Source: Acidobacteriota bacterium
GTDB lineage: Bacteria > Acidobacteriota > Vicinamibacteria > Vicinamibacterales > Fen-181
Length of the DNA: 39,289 bases
Assembly (NCBI GenBank): GCA_017883185.1
Contig: JADGOB010000024.1
Span: forward strand, 1 to 39,289
Reading direction: 5' to 3'
The position numbers were made by a program, and so were the translations under genes. Positions 8,361 through 15,046 of this stretch are shown here, one piece after another. Positions within the stretch are counted from its first letter, which is position 1, and each line of letters begins with the position of its first letter. The notes below the pieces were generated by a model that saw only the letters and a list, made by a program, of their open reading frames with translations, was not told the origin of the DNA and did no database searches.

Positions 8361-10442
8361 TCAGTTCACTCGCGTGCTCGTCTGGACGGCCGGCGCGAGC
8401 GTGCGGCTCTCGGGAAGATCCTCGAGGACCAGAGACTCCCGTTGCCTGGAAGCCCGCGAGCGGATGCCCAGGCTCTTGCGCGACTTCTTGTCCCGATACA
8501 TCCGCCCATCGGCCGTGGCCAGCAGCGCCTCGTACGTGTCGCCGTCCGCGGGGAACACCGCGGCGCCAATGCTGAGGCCGATACGAACCGGGCAACCCGG
8601 CGCGGCCTCGAAGATGACATCGTGGATGGCCTGCTGCAGTTCCAGTCGCTTCGCCTCGGCCTCTTCCAGTCCACAGCCGGCCAGGACGATGACGAACTCG
8701 TCACCGGCGTAACGGACGCACACGTCGTAGGGCCGAACCGTTTCCCGCAGCAAGCGGGCCACCTCGCGCAGCGCGCGGTCACCGACGTGATGGCCGTGGG
8801 TGTCGTTGACGTTCTTGAAATCGTCGAGGTCGAGGACCAGGATCGCGACCTCGGTGCCGAGACGCTCGGCGCGAGCCAGCTCCCGAGTCAGGTGGGCGAA
8901 CATGTAGCGCGTGTTAGGCAGGCCCGTCAGCGCATCGCTCAACGACGCCTCGCGCGTCTGCTCGTACTCGATCGAGTTGGAGATGGCCGCCGCCGCCTGT
9001 TCCGAGATGCGATCGAGGAGCCGGCGATGCTCGTCCGAGTAGAAGTCCTGGTCCACGTGGTAGAGCGCAAGGCTCCCGACAACCCGGTCGTTCGAAATCA
9101 GCGGGCAGACGAGCGCGGACCGGAGGCGCGGTGCGGCCGGTGGCATGTCGGCCGCCTCGAAGTCCGCGGCAGGCCTGGCGTTCACCAGCGACCGACGGTT
9201 GCGCATGACCCACCCGGCCAGCCCTCTCCCGGGGCGCAGCGCGATGCGCTGGATGTCGTCTCCATCGACGCCAGCCGCAAACCGGCACCGCACGCCCTTG
9301 TCTTCGTCGCCGACGAAGAGCGCGCAGCAGGAGAAGGGCACCAGCGCCGTCAGCTTACCGGCAATCAGCGCCATCGTGTCGGCCAGGCCCAGGCTCGAGC
9401 CGATGGCCTGGGCAATCTCATACAGCGCGTAGATCTCCTGGTGAGCTCGCGCGATGTTGGCGAAGGCGGCCTTCTCCCCGTTCTCGAGCAATCGACGCGA
9501 GCGCGCCAACTCGTGCATATCGTGCTCGCCCGACTCCAGCGCCTGGTCCGCGAGCGGAAGCGTGGGAAGCAACTCCAGGAAGACCGACACCAGGGTCGGA
9601 TCGAGCGCCTTGCCCGATTCCTGGCGCAGGAGAAGCATCGCCATGTCGCCCGACATCCTCTTGTTGTACGGACGGTCGCGCGTCACCGAGTCGAAGTAGT
9701 CCGACACGGCAAGGATCCGCGCGCCCAGCGGAATGTCGTTGCCGCGCAGGCCGAGCGGGTAGCCGGCGCCATCCCAGCGCTCGTGGTGACAGAGCACGAG
9801 CGGAGCCACTGGGTACGGGAACGGCACGTGCTCGATGATCTCGAAGCCGACTTGCGGGTGAATCTTGATCTTCTCGAACTCCTCGTCGGTCAACGGGCCG
9901 GGCTTCGACAGGATGTGCTCGGGCACCGCCAGTTTGCCGACGTCGTGCAGCAGCGCCGCCGTCGCGATCCCCTGAACCTCATCGTCCGAGACGCCGACGG
10001 CGTGAGCGAGGGCCCGCGCGAACGACTGCATGCGGCGAATATGACTGCCTGACGTCTGGTCCTTTGCGTCGATCGCCAGGGCAAGGGCCTCGATCGTCGC
10101 CATGTGCAGCCCGGACAATCGATGCTCCCGTATCGCCGCCTCGGCACACCCGCGGCCCCGGCGATGGCCTTCCCACCAGGCGACACCGGCAACCAGCCAC
10201 AGCCCCCCGGCCTCGATCACCCGGCCGTTCGCCGCCAGCAGGGAGCCGACGACTGTTGCCAGGAGGGCGGTCGGGTAGATCACACCCGGGACTCGATGGT
10301 ACCACCGCGGAATCCAGGTTCCGGCCGTGCGGGAGCGGGCGAGCCCTTGAAGGGGCTTCAGCGCCCACTCGATGGTGGCGCGCAGGCGGACGGTGCACGG
10401 GGTTTGTGGACGATTCACTGCACGGCACCATCGCAAAAGCAC
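8361..10442 (-). CDS. Membrane-anchored HD-GYP / GAF / GGDEF cyclic-di-GMP protein
   Basis: The protein probably both degrades and makes cyclic di-GMP. There are two membrane segments (about 53-70 and 79-92), an HD-GYP phosphodiesterase domain (about 110-290; His166-Asp167 in LLHDVGKL, HHERWDGAGYP at 219-229), a GAF sensor domain (about 340-490) and a GGDEF cyclase domain (about 500-660). The cyclase signature is AGDEF (579-583), a variant still active in some enzymes, with an I-site RPYD (570-573) at the canonical five-residue distance. The GTG at 10442 falls inside a -24/-12-like promoter element, so the true start may be GTG 10418 or GTG 10283. A sigma-54 activator lies directly upstream on the same strand, suggesting control by it. 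Confidence 0.9.
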   Translation of the reverse strand: MLLRWCRAVNRPQTPCTVRLRATIEWALKPLQGLARSRTAGTWIPRWYHRVPGVIYPTALLATVVGSLLAANGRVIEAGGLWLVAGVAWWEGHRRGRGCAEAAIREHRLSGLHMATIEALALAIDAKDQTSGSHIRRMQSFARALAHAVGVSDDEVQGIATAALLHDVGKLAVPEHILSKPGPLTDEEFEKIKIHPQVGFEIIEHVPFPYPVAPLVLCHHERWDGAGYPLGLRGNDIPLGARILAVSDYFDSVTRDRPYNKRMSGDMAMLLLRQESGKALDPTLVSVFLELLPTLPLADQALESGEHDMHELARSRRLLENGEKAAFANIARAHQEIYALYEIAQAIGSSLGLADTMALIAGKLTALVPFSCCALFVGDEDKGVRCRFAAGVDGDDIQRIALRPGRGLAGWVMRNRRSLVNARPAADFEAADMPPAAPRLRSALVCPLISNDRVVGSLALYHVDQDFYSDEHRRLLDRISEQAAAAISNSIEYEQTREASLSDALTGLPNTRYMFAHLTRELARAERLGTEVAILVLDLDDFKNVNDTHGHHVGDRALREVARLLRETVRPYDVCVRYAGDEFVIVLAGCGLEEAEAKRLELQQAIHDVIFEAAPGCPVRIGLSIGAAVFPADGDTYEALLATADGRMYRDKKSRKSLGIRSRASRQRESLVLEDLPESRTLAPAVQTSTRVN

Positions 10443-10447
10443 TGCCG
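10432..10447 (-). promoter_or_regulatory. Candidate sigma-54 (-24/-12) promoter
   Basis: On the minus strand CGGCAGTGCTTTTGCG matches the TGGCACG-N4-TTGC consensus at the invariant GG (-24) and GC (-12), with exact spacing, and at CA and TTGC. Mismatches are C for the first T, plus GT for CG. It lies just before the HD-GYP/GGDEF gene, whose neighbour encodes a sigma-54 activator. Confidence 0.5.
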
Positions 10448-10498
10448 TTACAGCGTGACGGTCGAAAGAACTAGATAACTCTTTTTATTTCAGATGTT

Positions 10499-10555
10499 TA
10501 ATGGAACATATCAGAATGGGTGTGGGGGAGGAGAACAAGCCGAGGTGTTCCATTA
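10499..10555. promoter_or_regulatory. Perfect 10-bp inverted repeat, candidate activator-binding site
   Basis: TAATGGAACA (10499-10508) and TGTTCCATTA (10546-10555) are exact inverted copies 37 nt apart in an unusually AT-rich intergenic stretch. Related TGTTCT half-sites at 10614-10619 and 10625-10630 are spaced 11 bp, one helical turn. The repeat is centred about 105 bp upstream of the start point expected from the -24/-12 element, a usual place for a sigma-54 activator site. Confidence 0.5.
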
Positions 10556-10671
10556 TGTGACAGGAAGGACGGAACGGTAAGGCTAAGGGGTTGAAAAGAC
10601 AGTGCTTTAGGGATGTTCTTTAAGTGTTCTATTTTAGCGCTGGCGCAGTTGCGGTATTTTCCCTTTCAAAT

Positions 10672-12048
10672 TCAGCGTATCTTCTGGTCTAGGGGCGCCA
10701 ACGGTCTGTTTTGGTACATTCCGGCGCGGGCCGGTGCAAGGCCGTACTCTGTGATTTTCCGGTACAACGTCCCTCGACTGATCTCGAGCACCTCCGCTGC
10801 TTCCTTCTTGTTCCAGCCGACGGCGTCGAGCACCCGGATGATCTGGGCGCGTTCGGTTTCGCGGAGCGACTGAAGGCGCTCACGGGTGGCTTCCCCGGGC
10901 GCGGCGTTCGCGTGCAGGAAGTCGACGTCGGTGCCGCGGATCGTTCGACCGGGCGCGGACAGGGCCGCGCGCGACACTGTGCTCTCCAGTTCGCGAATGT
11001 TGCCTGGCCACGCGTAGCTGGCCAGTTGCTCCAGCGCCTCGCGCGAGAAGACCTTGCTGTCGATCGGCAGGCCGTTTGCGGCGCAGTAGCGGGCGAGGAA
11101 CCGTTGCGCGAGCACCGGGATGTCCACCTGGCGCTCGCGGAGCGAGGGGAGGCGAATCGAGAAGGCGTTGACGCGATAGTACAGGTCTTCACGGAACCGC
11201 GTCTCGCGGACGAACTGCTCGAGCGGCCGGTTGGTGGCGGAGATCAGCCGGAAGTCCACCTCGATCGTGCGGTTCCCGCCCAGGCGCTCGAACCGCCGCT
11301 CTTCCAGCACGCGCAGGAGCTTCGCCTGTGCGACGATAGACATGTCGCCGATCTCGTCGAGGAACAGCGTCCCGTGGTTGGCCAGCTCGAGGCGCCCCGG
11401 CTTGCGATCGTGCGCGCCCGTGTACGCGCCCTTCTCGTGACCGAAGATCTCCGACTCGAACAGCGTGTCCGGCAGCGCGGCGCAGTTGACGGCCTGGAAC
11501 CGTCCGCTGCCCCGCCGGCTCAGCTCGTGGATCATCCGCGCCACGACTTCCTTGCCGGACCCTGTCGGCCCGAGGACGAGCACCGCGATATCCGCCTTGG
11601 CGGCCGTCCGGATCCACTCGAAGACGACCAGCATCTTCTCGTCGCGGCCGATCATCTCGCGGAACCGCTGCACGGACAAAGACTGGTCCTCGGGGCTCAC
11701 CGTCGCCCGTCGCTCGAGGAAGTCGTCGAGCATCCCGGCGACCCCGTCGCTCTCCGGCCGGCTTGCCGCGTAGTGCGTGGGTGTGCCGGGCAGGCGCCGC
11801 ACTACCCCGAACGCCACCAGTTCTCCGACGCAATTGTCCACGTCGAGGCGCATCCGGCCGAACACGCGCATCAGCGACTCGACTTCGAACCCTTCGGCTG
11901 GCTGCGAAAAGAGATAGCGGAGGATGCCGGCGCGCAGCGGTGACTGCACCAGCGTTCGGAATCGAGCCTGCGGATCGCTGCCGCCGCGCTCGACGCGCGG
12001 GGAGGGATCGATGGCTTGCCGCGATGGGATCGTCAGCTCTTCGCCCAC
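10672..12048 (-). CDS. Sigma-54-dependent transcriptional activator (enhancer-binding protein)
   Basis: This AAA+ activator remodels RNA polymerase-sigma-54. The N-terminal 120 residues lack a receiver domain; residues about 29-85 resemble a winged-helix unit, so the signal is not a standard phosphorelay. The AAA+ domain has Walker A GPTGSGKE, the sigma-54-contact loop as GAYTGA (Tyr for the usual Phe, a known natural variant) and Walker B LFLDEIGDM, then an arginine-finger region (FREDLYYR). A Fis-type helix-turn-helix (WNKKEAAEVLEISRGTLYRKI) lies near the C-terminus. It starts with GTG without a clear ribosome site. The gene lies 229 nt upstream of the HD-GYP/GGDEF gene, its likely target. 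Confidence 0.92.
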   Translation of the reverse strand: MGEELTIPSRQAIDPSPRVERGGSDPQARFRTLVQSPLRAGILRYLFSQPAEGFEVESLMRVFGRMRLDVDNCVGELVAFGVVRRLPGTPTHYAASRPESDGVAGMLDDFLERRATVSPEDQSLSVQRFREMIGRDEKMLVVFEWIRTAAKADIAVLVLGPTGSGKEVVARMIHELSRRGSGRFQAVNCAALPDTLFESEIFGHEKGAYTGAHDRKPGRLELANHGTLFLDEIGDMSIVAQAKLLRVLEERRFERLGGNRTIEVDFRLISATNRPLEQFVRETRFREDLYYRVNAFSIRLPSLRERQVDIPVLAQRFLARYCAANGLPIDSKVFSREALEQLASYAWPGNIRELESTVSRAALSAPGRTIRGTDVDFLHANAAPGEATRERLQSLRETERAQIIRVLDAVGWNKKEAAEVLEISRGTLYRKITEYGLAPARAGMYQNRPLAPLDQKIR

Positions 12049-12141
12049 GTCTAGCCTGGATGGCCGGACCAGCCCGGCTCTTTGTCTATCGGCCTGGCCA
12101 GGTCACGTCAACAGGCCGAAGAACGCTGCGTTCGAGGTCTC

Positions 12142-12579
12142 TCACTCCCGTCGAGCCGGCACGGGCGAGGCCGGCGCAGCCGACAGCGGCGACCTGAAGT
12201 ACTCGGTCTGATACAGATCGATCAGCTCCTTGATCCGCATCGCATCCCGCTTGCGATGGCCATAGCAGCTGATCGGGCTCACGCCCCCGCTGGTCTCGAT
12301 GAAGACGTCCGAGAAGAGGAGCTTCGTGTCGATCCGCACCGACGCCACGTGGGCGATATGGATGGTGTGTTCGAGCCGACCGATCCACTGGGGCGTGTAG
12401 TGGGCGACCGAGGTCGGCGTGACGCGCACCTGGGTCGGAAAAACGCGATTCCCGCGACTCAGGCGGCTTGCGCGGAACACGTCTCCCGTCCCGAAAGGCC
12501 GTCCTTTCCGGAGCACTACGAAGACCAGCAGGCCGAGAACGACCACGACGATCGCGCCGGCGATGAGCAGTGCCATCAT
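12142..12579 (-). CDS. Small membrane protein with one N-terminal helix and a PH-like domain
   Basis: I do not recognise a named family. The ATG at 12579 gives a protein beginning with a strong membrane segment (about residues 3-24, rich in Val, Leu and Ile) followed by a basic stop (RKGRPF). The frame extends to a TTG at 12615, but that adds an unlikely Thr/Arg-rich tail before the helix. The soluble part (about 30-125) alternates beta strands in a way that recalls bacterial pleckstrin-homology-like domains; this is a weak inference. The end is Ala/Pro-rich. It may be co-transcribed with the queC gene 90 nt upstream. Confidence 0.7.
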   Translation of the reverse strand: MMALLIAGAIVVVVLGLLVFVVLRKGRPFGTGDVFRASRLSRGNRVFPTQVRVTPTSVAHYTPQWIGRLEHTIHIAHVASVRIDTKLLFSDVFIETSGGVSPISCYGHRKRDAMRIKELIDLYQTEYFRSPLSAAPASPVPARRE

Positions 12580-12685
12580 GGCGCCTATTGTCGTCGTTCG
12601 GCATGTCCGGTGCAATGCGCCCGGTGCTACTCTGTTGAACCGTTGCGGCCCGCTTCCCGTCTCACCCCAACAAAAGGACAGTGCA

Positions 12686-12705
12686 GGGCGACGCAGGCGT
12701 CGCCC
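12686..12705. terminator. Perfect 9-bp hairpin directly after queC
   Basis: GGGCGACGC (12686-12694), AG, GCGTCGCCC (12697-12705) form a perfect stem that begins immediately after the queC stop codon on the minus strand. No U-tract follows, so this is more likely a REP-type palindrome acting as a 3' stabiliser or partial terminator. The GTAGGGGCGACGC motif looks like a common dispersed repeat. Confidence 0.5.
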
Positions 12706-13377
12706 CTACCCCCGCGGCGACGCCGCCAGGTACTCCGTCGGATCGGCCACTCCCGCAGCCTCGAACCCATCACGCCGTTCGCGGCACTTGCTGCAGAGCC
12801 CGCAGTGTCGTCCGCCCGACGGGTTCATGCACGAGAGCGTCAGCTCGAAGGGGACGCCAAGCGACGCGCCCAGCCTGATCACGTCCTCCTTGTGCATCCC
12901 CGAGAACGGCGCCTCGATCCGCAATTCGTGCGCGAGGCCCATCGAGAGCGTCCGCGCCATCGACGCGAAGAACTCCGGCGTGGCATCCGGGAACGGGTTG
13001 CCGGCCAGGGGGCCGATCACCAGGCACGGGATGTGGTGGAATGCGCAGAGCATACCCGCCTTGGAGAGCAGCAGCACGTTTCGCCCGGGAAGGTAGACGT
13101 CTTCGTCCGGCGTGTCGTATGCCGGCGGCGCGCCGCGGCGGGCCCAGTGCGTGTCCGGATAGATGTCCGTGACGTCCAGCGACAGGCGAATCAAAGGCAG
13201 CACGCGGGACGCGAAAGGACGGCACTCGAGCAGTCGGGCCACGAGTGCGGCCTCTTCCGTCTCCCACGAGAGGCCGGCGCTGACGTACACCGGTTGCACG
13301 GTTCCGGACCTGGCAGCGTGCGCGACCAGCACCGCGCTGTCGAGTCCTCCGGAGAGGAGCACCGCGATATCCGCCAC
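12706..13377 (-). CDS. queC: 7-cyano-7-deazaguanine synthase QueC
   Basis: QueC converts 7-carboxy-7-deazaguanine to preQ0 with ATP and ammonia, on the route to queuosine in tRNA or deazaguanine DNA modifications. The PP-loop SGGLDS is at residues 9-14, and the zinc site is the C-terminal cysteine set SC-x8-CGLCSKC. The length, 223 aa, is normal. The start is GTG at 13377 with GGAGG 7 nt upstream. It diverges from queD across a 76-nt gap, which supports the pathway call. QueE and QueF are not in the window. Confidence 0.9.
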   Translation of the reverse strand: MADIAVLLSGGLDSAVLVAHAARSGTVQPVYVSAGLSWETEEAALVARLLECRPFASRVLPLIRLSLDVTDIYPDTHWARRGAPPAYDTPDEDVYLPGRNVLLLSKAGMLCAFHHIPCLVIGPLAGNPFPDATPEFFASMARTLSMGLAHELRIEAPFSGMHKEDVIRLGASLGVPFELTLSCMNPSGGRHCGLCSKCRERRDGFEAAGVADPTEYLAASPRG

Positions 13378-13441
13378 TGGCGCCTCCGTTCTACGATTTC
13401 CGTTCCCCGACGTCGAAGATGTCGCGCATTAAGGCCTACTG

Positions 13442-13447
13442 TACAAT
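13442..13447 (+). promoter_or_regulatory. -10 box TACAAT of queD; leaderless start possible
   Basis: TACAAT ends 6 nt before the queD ATG (13454), so transcription should begin at or beside the start codon. There is no Shine-Dalgarno sequence in between. The -35 is not clear. Confidence 0.45.
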
Positions 13448-13453
13448 CGCAGC

Positions 13454-13858
13454 ATGTACTCAGTCACCAAGCGCATCGAGTTCTGTTACGGCCACCGCCT
13501 GCTCGACTACGGCGGCATCTGCAAGCATCCCCATGGGCACAATGCGCTGGCCGAGATCGAGATCCGCACCGACATGCTCGACACCCGCAACATGGTCTGC
13601 GACTTCAGCGACATCAAGCGGGGGATCAAGGGCTGGATCGACCGCGAACTCGATCACAAGATGGTCCTGCGACGCGACGATCCACTGGTGCCGCCGCTCC
13701 AGGCGCTTGGCGAGCCGATCTACCTGGTGGACTCCAATCCCACCGTGGAACTGATCGCGAAGCTCATTTTCACCTGCGCGAAGGAACAGGGCTTCAACGT
13801 CGTGAAGGTTCGCGTCTGGGAGACGCCCACCTCGTTCGCCACCTACATGGGCGAATGA
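13454..13858 (+). CDS. queD: 6-carboxy-5,6,7,8-tetrahydropterin synthase QueD
   Basis: QueD turns dihydroneopterin triphosphate into 6-carboxytetrahydropterin, the first committed step toward preQ0. The zinc-binding histidines are visible in CYGHRL (His14) and HPHGHN, and the catalytic Cys23 stands in CKHPHGH, the C-x3-HGH form typical of QueD. Glu128 in WETPTS is the conserved substrate-binding Glu. The length, 134 aa, is in the usual range. It overlaps a possible ATG of the following phosphatase gene (ATGA), so the two are probably one operon. Confidence 0.92.
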   Translation: MYSVTKRIEFCYGHRLLDYGGICKHPHGHNALAEIEIRTDMLDTRNMVCDFSDIKRGIKGWIDRELDHKMVLRRDDPLVPPLQALGEPIYLVDSNPTVELIAKLIFTCAKEQGFNVVKVRVWETPTSFATYMGE

Positions 13859-13869
13859 CGGGAGGCGTG

Positions 13870-14532
13870 ATGTTCGTCGTCTTCGATCTCGATGGTACCC
13901 TGTTCGACTCGATCGGCGACCTTGTTGTCGCCGTCAACCAGCTCGTCTCCGAGCGCGGCGGGCGTGTCCTCGCGGCCGTCGACGTGTCCAGGATGGTGGG
14001 CGAGGGAGCGAACCTGCTCCTCTCGCGGGCGTTCGACGCGGCCGGTGTGCCCGGCGATCCGGGTGAGGCGTTGCCGCGATTCCTCGAGATCTACGATAGC
14101 ATCCTGCCCGGCGAGACGAGGCCTTACCCCGGGATCCCCGAGATGCTCCACGCGCTCGACGAGGTGGCGTCGCTTGCGGTCTTGACCAACAAGCCCACCG
14201 AGGCCGCGCGAAAGGTCCTGTCGCTGTTCGACCTCGACAAGTTCTTTCGGGGCGTGATCGGCGGCGACGGCCCGTTCTGCCGCAAGCCAAGTCCCGACGG
14301 CCTGTTGCACCTGATCGCCGACGAGGGCGCCGATCCCGCCCACACCCTGATGGTGGGCGATTCCACGGTGGATCTCCTTGCCGCCCAGGCCGCCGGCACC
14401 CGGGCGTGCATCGTCCGCTACGGGTTCGGCTTCGCGGGCTTCGATCGCCAGTACCTCCACGGCGACGAGGTGTTCGTCGATCGTCCATCTGAGATCGCCG
14501 CCCTCGTCCTGGGGCGCCGACATGCAGGTTGA
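13870..14532 (+). CDS. HAD-superfamily phosphatase, phosphoglycolate phosphatase-like
   Basis: The nucleophile motif is FDLDGTL near the N-terminus, motif II is the Thr in LAVLTNKP, motif III is the Lys in CRKPSPDG and motif IV is VGDSTVD. A helical cap (about residues 17-85) marks HAD subfamily IA, as in Gph. ATG 13870 follows GGAGG by only 4 nt; ATG 13855, which overlaps the queD stop, is the alternative and adds five residues. Phosphoglycolate is the usual guess for this type, but related enzymes clean up many small phosphates. Confidence 0.85.
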   Translation: MFVVFDLDGTLFDSIGDLVVAVNQLVSERGGRVLAAVDVSRMVGEGANLLLSRAFDAAGVPGDPGEALPRFLEIYDSILPGETRPYPGIPEMLHALDEVASLAVLTNKPTEAARKVLSLFDLDKFFRGVIGGDGPFCRKPSPDGLLHLIADEGADPAHTLMVGDSTVDLLAAQAAGTRACIVRYGFGFAGFDRQYLHGDEVFVDRPSEIAALVLGRRHAG

Positions 14533-14986
14533 CCAGGCGGCGTGGTCGGGCGACGGCGACTTCACGATCAGGCTGATTGCGGCGCTGCAGCAGATCGACG
14601 AGGTTGTCTACCTCCGGGTCGAGGACGCCCCAGCCAGCCGATCGGGCGCGGGCTACAACCTGCTGGCCAATGAACTCTACGTCGTGTTTGCGACCGAGCC
14701 CAGGCCCGTCGTTGAGCGCTGGCTCGGCATCCTCCCGTGTACCCGGCTGGTCGAGGCACCGACCCTGACGCTTCCCGGTCTGGAATCGAGGCTGGCGGAC
14801 CTCGAGGGCATCGGCCAGGCCGACTACGTCGATGGCGGGATGGTGCAGTACCTCCGGACTGAACGGGTCGTCCCGCCGTACCAGACCCGCGGCTACAAAC
14901 TCGTGGAACTGGTCCGCATCTACGAAGTGCGACCAGTCGGCCCAGGCACGGAAGCTAAAGGCGCCAACCCATCTGACCGACACTGA
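14522..14986 (+). CDS. Hypothetical protein in the queD-phosphatase operon
   Basis: I do not recognise this 154-aa protein. It overlaps the end of the phosphatase gene by 11 nt, so translation is probably coupled. The sequence predicts an alpha/beta fold, with no signal peptide, membrane helix or cysteine cluster. A repeated pattern of the type VVYLRVEDAP / MVQYLRTERVVPP suggests a strand-rich core. The stop is followed 60 nt later by the PilT-like ATPase gene, so it may belong to the same transcript. Confidence 0.75.
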   Translation: MQVDQAAWSGDGDFTIRLIAALQQIDEVVYLRVEDAPASRSGAGYNLLANELYVVFATEPRPVVERWLGILPCTRLVEAPTLTLPGLESRLADLEGIGQADYVDGGMVQYLRTERVVPPYQTRGYKLVELVRIYEVRPVGPGTEAKGANPSDRH

Positions 14987-15046
14987 GTGAGAGAGGCCGT
15001 GCGCGGTGGCGCGGCCAGCGGCCGTGGCGCAAGGAGAGCCACTCAC

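Noticed and set aside
10638-10652. CTGGCGCAGTTGCGG as a plus-strand sigma-54 promoter
   Set aside because: The -24 GG and -12 GC are three bases too close, and no plus-strand gene follows.
12082-13860. Long plus-strand frame reading through queC and queD
   Set aside because: Only its last part (from 13870) is a real gene, the HAD phosphatase; the rest is antisense or out of frame with clear genes.
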